DNA from: Butyricicoccus pullicaecorum
GTDB lineage: Bacteria > Bacillota > Clostridia > Oscillospirales > Butyricicoccaceae
Assembly: GCA_018366035.1 (NCBI GenBank)
Contig: JAGZIW010000006.1
Span: 1-64,000 of the forward strand
Direction of reading: 5' to 3'
Length of the DNA: 64,000 bases
Shown here: one piece after another, positions 1 through 9,095 of the stretch
Layout of the letters: each line of letters opens with the position of its first letter
Position numbering within the stretch: the stretch's first letter is position 1
Position numbers and translations under genes: made by a program
The notes under the pieces: generated by a model
Told to the model about the DNA's origin: nothing
Database searches by the model: none
What the model saw: the letters and a program-made list of their open reading frames with translations, nothing else

Positions 1-30
1 TTGTAGGTAGTGAGAGGAAAATCAGAGGGT

Positions 31-89
31 TTGGGATACTTCCCAACAAGCAAAATGCAGGGCATTTTCGGAAAAGGGTACTCTTTTCC
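31..89. repeat. Two short hairpins at the window's left edge
   Basis: The 143 bases before the first gene hold two inverted repeats: TTGGGA-TACT-TCCCAA (31-46) and GGAAAAG-GGTACT-CTTTTCC (70-89). No start codon with a ribosome site is convincing here. The stretch is probably non-coding leader or the end of an element gene cut by the window edge. The hairpins may act in transcript or element end processing; that is a guess. Confidence 0.4.
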
Positions 90-143
90 TATGCTTGCTA
101 CGAAACTTATCACATTACAAATCAAAGAAAGGACGGGAAAGGA

Positions 144-2084
<1,941 letters not shown>

Positions 2085-2187
2085 CCAAAAATATTTCTAA
2101 TACTGTCTTATGAGTGCCGCCCTTATGGCAGTTCTTTTTTCTATGCAGTACAAAGCGTGGAAAAAGATGGCGGGATCTGCGTTTTTC

Positions 2188-2216
2188 TTGTCAACCGTCT
2201 TGCTGCATGGTATGAT
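2188..2216 (+). promoter_or_regulatory. Promoter of the tsaE operon
   Basis: TTGTCA (2188-2193), a 17-base spacer, then TATGAT (2211-2216), a near-consensus housekeeping promoter about 30 bases before the tsaE start. It marks chromosomal sequence, so the element boundary is likely upstream of 2188. Confidence 0.75.
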
Positions 2217-2247
2217 AAAATGAGATAAAAAAAGAATGAGGTGCTAT

Positions 2248-2670
2248 ATGCTGAAGATAACCCATTCCCCAGAGGAAACGGAGCAGGCGGGTGCAGAGTT
2301 TGCAGCATCACTGCTGTCGGGCGATGTGGTCACATTGGACGGTGATTTGGGCGCTGGAAAGACGGCGTTTGCACGTGGGGTTTTGCGTGGACTGGGGTAT
2401 GATGGACGTGTTACCAGTCCGACATTTGCCATCGCCAATGAGTATGCGTTGCCTGTGGCAACCGTGGTGCACTTTGATTTGTACCGTATTCTGGACGAAG
2501 AGGCGCTGTTTGAGATTGGATTTGAGGAGTATCTGGACGGCAAGCATATTTTGCTCATTGAATGGAGTGAAAATGCCGGTGCTCTTGTGCCGGATAGACA
2601 CAAATCGGTGAAGCTGACTTATGGAACAGAGCCAGAAATGCGGCAGCTGGAAATCGAGGAAAGAATATGA
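2248..2670 (+). CDS. tsaE: tRNA threonylcarbamoyladenosine biosynthesis ATPase TsaE
   Basis: A 140-residue P-loop ATPase that cycles the TsaB-TsaD complex during t6A37 modification of ANN-decoding tRNAs. The Walker A motif GDLGAGKT lies at residues 32-39, followed by VTSPTFAIANEY and HFDLYR, both typical of the family. An in-frame ATG at 2236 exists, but TGAGGTG (2237-2243) is a good ribosome site for the ATG at 2248, which also gives the usual length. The stop overlaps the tsaB start (ATGA), so the two are translationally coupled. Conserved operon order supports the call. Confidence 0.95.
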   Translation: MLKITHSPEETEQAGAEFAASLLSGDVVTLDGDLGAGKTAFARGVLRGLGYDGRVTSPTFAIANEYALPVATVVHFDLYRILDEEALFEIGFEEYLDGKHILLIEWSENAGALVPDRHKSVKLTYGTEPEMRQLEIEERI

Positions 2671-3377
2671 AAATTTTGAGCTTTGAGTCGTCTGCGGTCT
2701 CCGCAGGCGTTTGTCTGACAGAGGGGACAGATGTAATTGCCTCCGCTTTTCAAAACTGCGGACTGACACATAGCCGCACCTTGCTGCCAATGGCAGAGCA
2801 GGTGCTGCATAATGTCGGGTTGAAACCGTGTGATTTAGACGGCTTTGCCGTTGCCGCAGGGCCGGGCTCCTTTACCGGAATTCGAATTGGAGTCGCAACG
2901 GTAAAGGGATTGTGCTTTGGTACGGACAAGCCCTGTGTCGGCGTCTCCACACTCGAGGCAATGGCATGGAATTTGATTGGTATGAAGGGTACGGTTTCCT
3001 GCGTAATGGACGCACGGGCAGGGCAGGTGTACCATGCACGCTTTGGGCTGGACGGAATGAATCCGCCTTTGCGCCTGACGCCTGACCGCGCTGTAACAAT
3101 CTCATCACTTGGAGAGGAAATTGGACAAAATTCGGAAATTTTGGTTGGAGACGGCGCAAAAATGTGTTATACTAAACTTATTGAAATCTGCCCGCAGATT
3201 GCAGTTGCCCCATCTCATTTGGTATATCCGGAAGCGTATGGAGTGGCGATGGCAGCACTTCCACTGTTTGTGTCTGGTAAGACTGTTACGGCACAGCAAT
3301 TAGATGCTGTTTACCTGCGTAAGCCACAGGCGGTGCAAATGCGGGAGAAACGACTTGCTGGAGGAAGTACAAAATGA
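2667..3377 (+). CDS. tsaB: tRNA threonylcarbamoyladenosine biosynthesis protein TsaB
   Basis: A 236-residue ASKHA-fold protein, the scaffold partner of TsaD in t6A synthesis. It begins MKILSFESSA and contains LTHSRTLLPM and AAGPGSFTGIRIG, the signature of the TsaB/YeaZ family. It overlaps tsaE by four bases and rpiB by four bases, giving a tightly coupled operon. In many relatives rimI follows tsaB; here rpiB follows directly, so rimI is either elsewhere or absent. The length is normal. Confidence 0.94.
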   Translation: MKILSFESSAVSAGVCLTEGTDVIASAFQNCGLTHSRTLLPMAEQVLHNVGLKPCDLDGFAVAAGPGSFTGIRIGVATVKGLCFGTDKPCVGVSTLEAMAWNLIGMKGTVSCVMDARAGQVYHARFGLDGMNPPLRLTPDRAVTISSLGEEIGQNSEILVGDGAKMCYTKLIEICPQIAVAPSHLVYPEAYGVAMAALPLFVSGKTVTAQQLDAVYLRKPQAVQMREKRLAGGSTK

Positions 3378-3820
3378 CAATTGCAATTGGAAATGACCAT
3401 GCAGGCTATGCGCTGAAGGTCAAATTGATGGAAATGCTGAAGGATAAATACGAGTTTACAGACTATGGCTGCTACTCCGCAGAACGCTACGATTATCCAG
3501 ATGCTGCTGAAGCAGTTGCAAATGCGATCGTAGCAGGGAAGCATGAGCGTGGGATCCTGATTTGTGGTTCTGGTATCGGCATTTCGATTGCAGCAAATAA
3601 GGTGCCCGGGATTCGTGCGGCGGCTTGTCAGTCCCACTTTGCGGCAAAGTATTGCCGTCTGCACAATGATGCCAATATTCTCTGCCTTGGAGAACGAATC
3701 ACTGGGCCGGGAGAAGCAGCGGAAATGGTCGAGGTTTGGCTGGAAGGCGAGCTGGAAGGCGGTCGCCATCTGGGACGAATTGAAAAAATTCATGCAATCG
3801 AAGCAAAGCATAGCAAGTAA
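3374..3820 (+). CDS. rpiB: Ribose 5-phosphate isomerase B
   Basis: A 148-residue RpiB/LacAB-family sugar-phosphate isomerase that interconverts ribulose 5-phosphate and ribose 5-phosphate in the pentose phosphate pathway. It begins MTIAIGNDHAGYALK and carries the catalytic cysteine in ILICGSGIGISIAANK (about C64) and the ring-opening histidine in CRLHNDANILCLGER (about H97). The start overlaps the tsaB stop as ATGA. Genes for ribose phosphate (rpiB) and uracil salvage (upp) being adjacent fits supply of PRPP. Confidence 0.95.
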   Translation: MTIAIGNDHAGYALKVKLMEMLKDKYEFTDYGCYSAERYDYPDAAEAVANAIVAGKHERGILICGSGIGISIAANKVPGIRAAACQSHFAAKYCRLHNDANILCLGERITGPGEAAEMVEVWLEGELEGGRHLGRIEKIHAIEAKHSK

Positions 3821-3847
3821 TTGCAAAACAAAGGAGAATAAAGAAGT

Positions 3848-4477
3848 ATGTCGAATGTTCATGTAATGGATCACCCGCTGATTCTGCATAAGCTGAGCCT
3901 CATGCGTGACCGTCAGACAGGTGTTAAGGAATTCCGTGAGGCAACTCGTGAAATCGCAATGCTCATGTGTTATGAGGCAACCCGTGATTTGCCGCTCAAG
4001 GAAATTACCATTGAAACACCATTGGCACATGCAAAAACCAGTGTAATTTCCGGCAAAAAAATGGCAATCGTTCCCATTTTGCGTGCGGGACTTGGCATGT
4101 TAGATGGTATGCTGGAGTTGATTCCGGCGGCAAAGGTTGGTCATCTGGGTATGTATCGTGATCCGGAGTCTATGAAGCCGGTTGAGTACTATGCAAAGCT
4201 GCCAAGTGATATTGCAGAGCGTGATGTCATTCTGATTGATCCGATGTTGGCAACAGGCGGATCCGCTGTTGCAGCCGTAGATGCTCTGAAAAATCGTGGT
4301 GTCAAGCATATTAAGTTTGTATGTCTGCTGTCTACACCGAATGGTGTCGATGCACTGCAAAAAACACACCCTGATGTTGAAATCTTTACCGCAGCAATTG
4401 ACCCTGAGCTTAACGAACATGGCTATATTGTTCCGGGTCTTGGCGATGCTGGTGATCGTATTTTCGGTACAAAGTAA
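3848..4477 (+). CDS. upp: Uracil phosphoribosyltransferase
   Basis: A 209-residue enzyme converting uracil and PRPP to UMP in pyrimidine salvage. The type I PRTase PRPP loop is seen in [16 protein letters not shown], and the C-terminal uracil-binding segment in [18 protein letters not shown], both diagnostic. AAAGGAG lies about nine bases before the ATG. It is the last gene of the tsaE-tsaB-rpiB-upp operon and is followed by a strong terminator. The length matches the family. Confidence 0.97.
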   Translation: MSNVHVMDHPLILHKLSLMRDRQTGVKEFREATREIAMLMCYEATRDLPLKEITIETPLAHAKTSVISGKKMAIVPILRAGLGMLDGMLELIPAAKVGHLGMYRDPESMKPVEYYAKLPSDIAERDVILIDPMLATGGSAVAAVDALKNRGVKHIKFVCLLSTPNGVDALQKTHPDVEIFTAAIDPELNEHGYIVPGLGDAGDRIFGTK

Positions 4478-4490
4478 TTGCAATGAGAAC

Positions 4491-4522
4491 AAAAGGTGCT
4501 GCGGAAACGCAGCACCTTTTTT
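4491..4522 (+). terminator. Intrinsic terminator after upp
   Basis: AAAAGGTGCTGCG (4491-4503), a GAAA tetraloop, then CGCAGCACC and a T-tract ending near 4522. A classic rho-independent terminator 14 bases after the upp stop. Confidence 0.92.
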
Positions 4523-4565
4523 GATATAAAATGTAAATAATTTATGAAAAGGAGTCCTACTTTAT

Positions 4566-5030
4566 ATGAAGCACAGAAGATTATGGAGACTGCTTGCGGC
4601 AGGAATGCTGCTCGCAGCGATGACACTTTCTGGATGTGGGGGACAGAGTGATCCACAGGAGAAAGATTATAAAACGAAGGAAGATGCCATTGCAGCTGCA
4701 ACCAAGGAAGGACAAGAGGTTCTGACAGAGATCGAAGCGCGCGATGGAAAAGTCGTTGTTGTTTGGACAAATGTGAGTGAAGATGCAAGCGTACCATTTT
4801 CCTTGGGACTCATCGAAAAGAGTGATGAGGTTTGGAAGATTACCAGTACAAATGGAGTGACGATGACAGAGCGATTTGCAGGTTCAGGTATGTATCCGGC
4901 AAAGGACGGCTTGATTTCGTATGCAGTCAGCGCCACGGAGGACGATCCAATCCGCGATTCCTATGCGGAGCATAAAAGCGCAAATGATTGGACGTTTCAC
5001 TGGACAATTGTACCCGAGCTGCCTGTGTGA
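4566..5030 (+). CDS. Small secreted lipoprotein of unknown function
   Basis: A 154-residue protein with a lipoprotein signal peptide: basic start MKHRRLWR, a hydrophobic stretch, then the lipobox LSGC with the lipidated cysteine at position 24. The mature part is soluble, mixed alpha/beta in look, and rich in acidic residues. I do not recognise the family. AAAAGGAG precedes the ATG by about eleven bases. It stands alone between two terminators and faces the anti-sigma gene convergently, so it is monocistronic. Confidence 0.75.
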   Translation: MKHRRLWRLLAAGMLLAAMTLSGCGGQSDPQEKDYKTKEDAIAAATKEGQEVLTEIEARDGKVVVVWTNVSEDASVPFSLGLIEKSDEVWKITSTNGVTMTERFAGSGMYPAKDGLISYAVSATEDDPIRDSYAEHKSANDWTFHWTIVPELPV

Positions 5031-5049
5031 TTTCGGAATAAAATAAATG

Positions 5050-5083
5050 AAAACGGTGCGAATTTTCGCACCGTTTTTATTTT
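5050..5083. terminator. Bidirectional terminator between convergent genes
   Basis: AAAACGGTGCG (5050-5060), loop AATTTT, then CGCACCGTTTTT with T-rich sequence on the plus strand and A-rich sequence on the other side. It can end both the lipoprotein gene and the leftward anti-sigma gene. Confidence 0.88.
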
Positions 5084-5085
5084 AT

Positions 5086-5862
5086 TTAGGATTTTGTACG
5101 AATAACAGCTTGCGCAGCGGCAAAGAATTCGTCGGTATCCCAATCACCGTCGTTGGAACCAACGGTGTAATACAGCCCGTCTTGCTCCCATGAAATGGTA
5201 TGATACAAGCCATCAACACGGGTTTCTGTGCCGTAAGAGATAAAACATTCTCCATTCTTTTCTGCCAGCACTTCTGCATCAGTTGGCTTGATGCTTCCGT
5301 CGGGTGGCAGGAAAATGGTCGGAATTTGGCGATAGGCTACAGAAATGCCGTCGATTTCACGGGTATCTACCAAGGTTTTGTCGCTGAGCGGTGCATCAGA
5401 AGAAATGTTTTTGCTTTCATAAACACTGAGGAACGGCTGTGTTGTACCGTCTTGATAAGAAGCATAAAATTCGTTGTAGGAGTATGCAACATTTCCGTCT
5501 GCATCGACTGCATTAACAGGTACTACCTCCATGCTTTGGAAGGCTGCGCTGCCTAGAGCTTCAGGCAAGCGGACGGAAAATCCAGCCTGTTTCTCCAGCT
5601 TTGCTTCATCAGACAGAGACTGTGCGCTGCCATCTGCCCAAGAACTGCTGTAAAGACCGACAATAGGACCTGCTGCAAATGCACCGGTCACCAAGACGCA
5701 GACCATAGCAGCCGCGGCGAGGACAAAGCGCATGCGACGTGGCCGTGTTTTGGTGCGGTCGGCTTGGACTGCGTTCATAACGCGGGCGCGGAGCATCGGA
5801 TCGGGAGAAATATCCTGTGTCATTTCCTGCATACTTTCGTGCATGTAACGATCAAATTTCAT
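5086..5862 (-). CDS. Membrane-anchored anti-sigma factor-like protein
   Basis: A 258-residue protein translated from the ATG at 5862 (GGAGG eight to nine bases upstream; a TTG at 5871 is less likely). An N-terminal cytosolic segment of about 45 residues with basic RPRRMRF is followed by one transmembrane helix (FVLAAAAMVCVLVTGAFAA) and an extracytoplasmic domain of about 190 residues. The gene overlaps the upstream ECF sigma gene by 11 bases. This order and topology are those of Firmicutes anti-sigma factors, whose cytosolic part binds the sigma factor and whose outer domain senses the envelope. The outer domain resembles the DUF4367 type loosely. No HxxxCxxC zinc motif is seen at the N-terminus, so it is not a ZAS-type anti-sigma. 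Confidence 0.72.
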   Translation of the reverse strand: MKFDRYMHESMQEMTQDISPDPMLRARVMNAVQADRTKTRPRRMRFVLAAAAMVCVLVTGAFAAGPIVGLYSSSWADGSAQSLSDEAKLEKQAGFSVRLPEALGSAAFQSMEVVPVNAVDADGNVAYSYNEFYASYQDGTTQPFLSVYESKNISSDAPLSDKTLVDTREIDGISVAYRQIPTIFLPPDGSIKPTDAEVLAEKNGECFISYGTETRVDGLYHTISWEQDGLYYTVGSNDGDWDTDEFFAAAQAVIRTKS

Positions 5863-6391
5863 CAAAATCAACCTCCAAATGTGCTTTCAGCTGTTGTCTG
5901 GCATGGTAAAGTCTGGATTTTACAGTGCCTTCCAAACAGCCTGTTGTGTGTGCAATTTCTTTAACCGACATTCCGTTGTAATAATAAAGAATGACGGTTG
6001 TGCGATGTTTGGTATCCAGTGCAGCAAGTGCTTTTTGCATGGTTTGTGCACGGTCTGTACGCAAAAGTGGTGCACACGCATCTTCCTCTGTTGGTTCTTG
6101 TGCGTCGTAAAGCGTTTCAACGGGCATTTCCTTTTTGTGTTTGGCGCAAATGCGCCATGCAGTGCGCGTTAGGATTCGAAACAGCCAAGCCTTCGCGCAG
6201 GCGGGGTCATGCAGCTGATGGAGAGACTGATAGCATTTTAAGAAAGTCTCCTGAACCGCATCTTCTGCATCAGCCCGATTTCCACAGATCAGATAGGCAG
6301 CACGCAGAGCCTCGGTTTGATAGGTTTCAAATAGCATATCAAAATCTGGCACAGTGTCAGAACCGGTCACTGCGGGTATGCTGTATGCCAT
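5852..6391 (-). CDS. ECF RNA polymerase sigma factor
   Basis: A 179-residue sigma-70 family ECF sigma factor. Region 2 is seen at residues about 20-90 (DAEDAVQETFLKCYQ, then AKAWLFRILTRTAWR, the -10 recognition helix area). Region 4 is at about 120-170 (TVILYYYNGMSVKEIAHTTG, then EGTVKSRLYHARQQL, the -35 recognition helix). AAGGAG lies nine bases before the ATG. It is coupled to the downstream anti-sigma gene by an 11-base overlap, so the pair is co-produced. The target regulon cannot be read from this window; the operon promoter itself would be the usual first target. Confidence 0.92.
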   Translation of the reverse strand: MAYSIPAVTGSDTVPDFDMLFETYQTEALRAAYLICGNRADAEDAVQETFLKCYQSLHQLHDPACAKAWLFRILTRTAWRICAKHKKEMPVETLYDAQEPTEEDACAPLLRTDRAQTMQKALAALDTKHRTTVILYYYNGMSVKEIAHTTGCLEGTVKSRLYHARQQLKAHLEVDFDEI

Positions 6392-6503
6392 AAAGCTTCA
6401 CTCCTTTCTTGCTTGTTCTGTGTAATAGAGCAAGGAAAGCGGCAGTGGGTTCAAATCAGAGCAAAGAATTTTGGAATTGATGGAATTTGTGGATAGAAAA
6501 AGA

Positions 6504-6530
6504 AAGGCTGTCCCAAAATGGGACAGCCTT
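6504..6530 (-). terminator. Intrinsic terminator after the dehydrogenase gene
   Basis: AAGGCTGTCCC pairs with GGGACAGCCTT around a five-base loop. On the minus strand it is followed by a T-rich run (TTTCTTTTTC), so it ends the leftward iolG-like transcript, 18 bases past its stop. Confidence 0.88.
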
Positions 6531-6547
6531 GATGTGTAAAAGGAAGA

Positions 6548-7573
6548 TTACTGCTGAACCTTTACGTAAACGCCACCATTGCGGCAGGATTCGGTTGCAG
6601 CCTGAGCCATGTAAACCGGACGCAGACCATCAACTGCACCGACAACGACAGGCTTATCATTGACGATAGAATCAACGAAGCACTTCACCTGCTCGATGAA
6701 TGCCTGATTGTAGCGCTCAAGGAAGAACCACAGCGGCTTTTCAGAAACAGCGCCATCAGCAGTCATGACGGTTGTAGTGTTCAGCAGGTCGTTGCCGTCA
6801 GAAGCCATGCCCTTGGAGCCAAACACTTCGACACGCTGGTCATAGCCGTAAACAGCCTGACGGGAGTTGTTGATCACAGCAATGCAGCCGTTTGCCATCT
6901 TCATGGTAACAACAGCGGTATCAACATCTGGAATACCGGACTCTTCCTGCAGCTTCGGGTTTACCAGACAGGAACCAACAGCAGAAATTTCAACAGCCTC
7001 GGAACCGGTTACATAGCGAACCATGTCAAAGTCATGGATCATCATGTCATAGAAGATACCACCGGAAACAGCAACATAAGATGCCGGAGGCGGCTCAGGG
7101 TCACGGGAAGAAACGATAACGATATGCGGATCGCCAACCTTACCGGACTTTACAGCGTCTGCAACAGCCTTATGGTTGTGGTCAAAGCGGCGGTTGAAGC
7201 CAACTTGGAACTTAACGCCCTTTTCTTCAACAGCAGCCATAACAGCCTTGATCTTTTCTACATCATAGTCAACCGGCTTCTCGCAGAAAACATGCTTGCC
7301 AGCATTTACAGCTGCAAGAGAGATCTCGGAGTGTGTGTCGGTAGAGGAGCAAACGAAAACTGCGTCTACGTCCTTGTTATTGATAACGTCCATGTAGTCA
7401 GCGGATACGTTTGGAATGTTGCGGGTTGCGCACCAGTCACGTGCACCGGACTTGTCGATCATAGGATCAGCAACAGCGATAACTTCAACGCCGGAAATGG
7501 CATTGATCAGATTGTCGATGTGCAGCTTGCCGATACGGCCGCAGCCAACGACGCCAATGCGTAAATTTGCCAT
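6548..7573 (-). CDS. iolG: Gfo/Idh/MocA dehydrogenase, inositol 2-dehydrogenase-like
   Basis: A 341-residue NAD(P)-dependent oxidoreductase. The Rossmann glycine motif GVVGCGRIGKLH sits at the N-terminus, the catalytic lysine motif CEKPVD at about residue 95, and the substrate-side YDMMIHDFDMVRY near residue 172, as in myo-inositol 2-dehydrogenase. An upstream in-frame extension has no ribosome site; the ATG at 7573 has AAAGGAG nine bases before it and starts right at the Rossmann fold. The gene is monocistronic, with its own promoter and terminator, and diverges from a LacI-type regulator that probably controls it. No other inositol catabolic gene is present, so the true substrate could be another cyclitol or sugar. 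Confidence 0.85.
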   Translation of the reverse strand: MANLRIGVVGCGRIGKLHIDNLINAISGVEVIAVADPMIDKSGARDWCATRNIPNVSADYMDVINNKDVDAVFVCSSTDTHSEISLAAVNAGKHVFCEKPVDYDVEKIKAVMAAVEEKGVKFQVGFNRRFDHNHKAVADAVKSGKVGDPHIVIVSSRDPEPPPASYVAVSGGIFYDMMIHDFDMVRYVTGSEAVEISAVGSCLVNPKLQEESGIPDVDTAVVTMKMANGCIAVINNSRQAVYGYDQRVEVFGSKGMASDGNDLLNTTTVMTADGAVSEKPLWFFLERYNQAFIEQVKCFVDSIVNDKPVVVGAVDGLRPVYMAQAATESCRNGGVYVKVQQ

Positions 7574-7607
7574 AATACATATCTCCTTTAACTGTTCGAT
7601 ATGGTAT

Positions 7608-7627
7608 TTGTGCCGCGTTTGGCACAA
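7608..7627. promoter_or_regulatory. Inverted-repeat operator in the iolG leader
   Basis: A perfect inverted repeat TTGTGCC-N6-GGCACAA lies about 13-32 bases downstream of the predicted iolG transcription start, a typical position for a repressor block. Related half-sites (TTGTGC or GTGCAA) recur near 7722 and 7775, closer to the regulator gene. The divergent LacI-family protein is the obvious candidate to bind it. Confidence 0.65.
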
Positions 7628-7646
7628 TTTAAGAACTGATACGTTT

Positions 7647-7675
7647 ATTATAGGAGCAATCGGAAAACAGAACAA
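7647..7675 (-). promoter_or_regulatory. Promoter of the iolG-like gene
   Basis: On the minus strand TTGTTC (7675-7670), a 17-base spacer and a perfect TATAAT (7652-7647). The start point would fall near 7640, just before the inverted-repeat operator. Confidence 0.75.
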
Positions 7676-7808
7676 GTAGGGCAGAAGAATTTCGTGATAT
7701 ATTCCAAAAAAATGAGGATATCTTGTGCATTTTGCGCAGTAGTGTTTGCCGGGAATGGGTGTGTGTTGGTGTGCATTGTGCAAAATAAAAAAATGCACAT
7801 CATTTTCC

Positions 7809-7837
7809 TTGTTTGGGGCGGAATCACATGATACCAT
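7809..7837 (+). promoter_or_regulatory. Candidate promoter of the LacI-type regulator
   Basis: TTGTTT (7809-7814), 17 bases, TACCAT (7832-7837), about 33 bases before the regulator's start codon. The -10 is weak, as expected for a regulator gene. Confidence 0.45.
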
Positions 7838-7870
7838 AACAGGAGAAGGACAGAGAATGGGGGATTCTTT

Positions 7871-8893
7871 ATGAAGGTTACATCACAGATGATTGCCGAC
7901 CATTGTGGTGTTTCGCGCGGAACCGTTGACCGCGTTGTCAATGGACGCGCCAATGTCGCGCCGGAGGTTCGGGCACGTGTACAGAAAGCCATTGATGCGT
8001 TAGGCTATCAGACACCGGCACAGCGCAGGCAGATGCAGCCGGAACGGACAGAGCTGACCATTGGATTTGTCATTCCAAGCTGGGACGCCTATTATACACG
8101 TCAGACAAGGCGGGGAATACAGGCTGCCATGCGGCGAATTGGAGATGCCTCTTTTCGGGTTGTGGTGCAGGAGCTGCGCGGACGTTCCAATAAGGAATAT
8201 TGTGAATGTATTGCGGGATTGGAGCAAGCGCATATTGATGGGCTGGTGCTCAATACGGCAGATACACTGCCCATGCAGCAGGAAATCGACCGCCTGACGA
8301 ATTGCGGAATTCCTGTGGTGACCTGCAATTCCGATGTGCCGGACGCAAGCCGTGTCTGTCATGTGGGACAGGATTTGGTAAAATCCGGACGTGTGGCGGC
8401 AGGACTTTTGGTTCCGGTGCTTGCCGGCGGCGATGTGTTGGTTGTTTGCGGAAATCGGGAATTTACGGCGCACAGGCTGCGGGTAGAAGGCTTTCTGGAT
8501 CGATTATACGAATTGGAGGGTGATATTGGGCACGCGCATGTGATAGAATGTATTGAGCGCTACGACCTTACTTATGATGGAGTATTGGCAGAGATTCGCA
8601 GAAATCCACGTCTGCGAGCAATCTATATGGCAAATGAGAGTGTAAAAGGGTGCATGGATGCCATTGCGCGGGCGCGGGTACCGCACCCTATTCATGTGGT
8701 ATGCAATGATTTAACGCCGCATGCCAGAGAATATCTCGTCAATGGACGCATTGATTTTGTTGTAGATCAGGATTTTTCAGGGCAGGCACGCCGCTCAGTA
8801 GAGGTACTTTATGACCTTTTGCATCGTGGGCGTCAGCCGACAGGAAAAATGATTTATTTGCGTACCAGTATTATTTCGAGGGAACTTTTGTAA
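7871..8893 (+). CDS. LacI-family transcriptional regulator
   Basis: A 340-residue DNA-binding regulator. The LacI helix-turn-helix and hinge are at residues about 4-50 (SQMIADHCGVSRGTVDRVVN, with RVVNGRANVAPEVRARV after it). A periplasmic-binding-protein-like sugar sensor domain fills the rest (TIGFVIPSWDAYYTRQTRRG near residue 62). GGGGGA precedes the ATG. It diverges from the iolG-like dehydrogenase, and the inverted repeat in that leader is its likely operator. The ligand is unknown; a cyclitol or sugar is inferred from the neighbour. The gene is not followed by others on its strand before the next promoter. Confidence 0.9.
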   Translation: MKVTSQMIADHCGVSRGTVDRVVNGRANVAPEVRARVQKAIDALGYQTPAQRRQMQPERTELTIGFVIPSWDAYYTRQTRRGIQAAMRRIGDASFRVVVQELRGRSNKEYCECIAGLEQAHIDGLVLNTADTLPMQQEIDRLTNCGIPVVTCNSDVPDASRVCHVGQDLVKSGRVAAGLLVPVLAGGDVLVVCGNREFTAHRLRVEGFLDRLYELEGDIGHAHVIECIERYDLTYDGVLAEIRRNPRLRAIYMANESVKGCMDAIARARVPHPIHVVCNDLTPHAREYLVNGRIDFVVDQDFSGQARRSVEVLYDLLHRGRQPTGKMIYLRTSIISRELL

Positions 8894-8992
8894 AGTGCGA
8901 GGTCGTATCTTGTTTTCGATATAGGGAGGTCGGGAAAAAAGCAATTTTCGATGATTTTTTGTGTCTTTTGTGTGAATCCTCTGTCGGTTCAA

Positions 8993-9021
8993 TTGACAGT
9001 GTTACGGGAGTGCCATATAAT
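8993..9021 (+). promoter_or_regulatory. Perfect-consensus promoter of the efflux operon
   Basis: TTGACA (8993-8998), exactly 17 bases, TATAAT (9016-9021). Both hexamers and spacing match the housekeeping consensus, so the operon would be very strongly expressed unless repressed. Confidence 0.9.
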
Positions 9022-9031
9022 AAGTTATATG

Positions 9032-9051
9032 CCGACCGACCGGTCGGTCGG
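9032..9051. promoter_or_regulatory. 20-bp perfect palindrome, likely TetR operator
   Basis: CCGACCGACCGGTCGGTCGG reads identically on both strands and begins about ten bases after the -10, at the expected transcription start. Such GC-rich palindromes are typical TetR-family operators. The TetR gene at the end of this same operon is the likely binder. Confidence 0.8.
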
Positions 9052-9095
9052 AAAAAGACAGCAGCATTTCGCTCAGGAAAGTGAGAGTATATGAT

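Noticed and set aside
3311..4030. A 239-codon open frame on the minus strand opposite rpiB and upp
   Set aside because: It lies fully over two well-supported genes, has no ribosome site and no recognisable motif, so it is a shadow frame.
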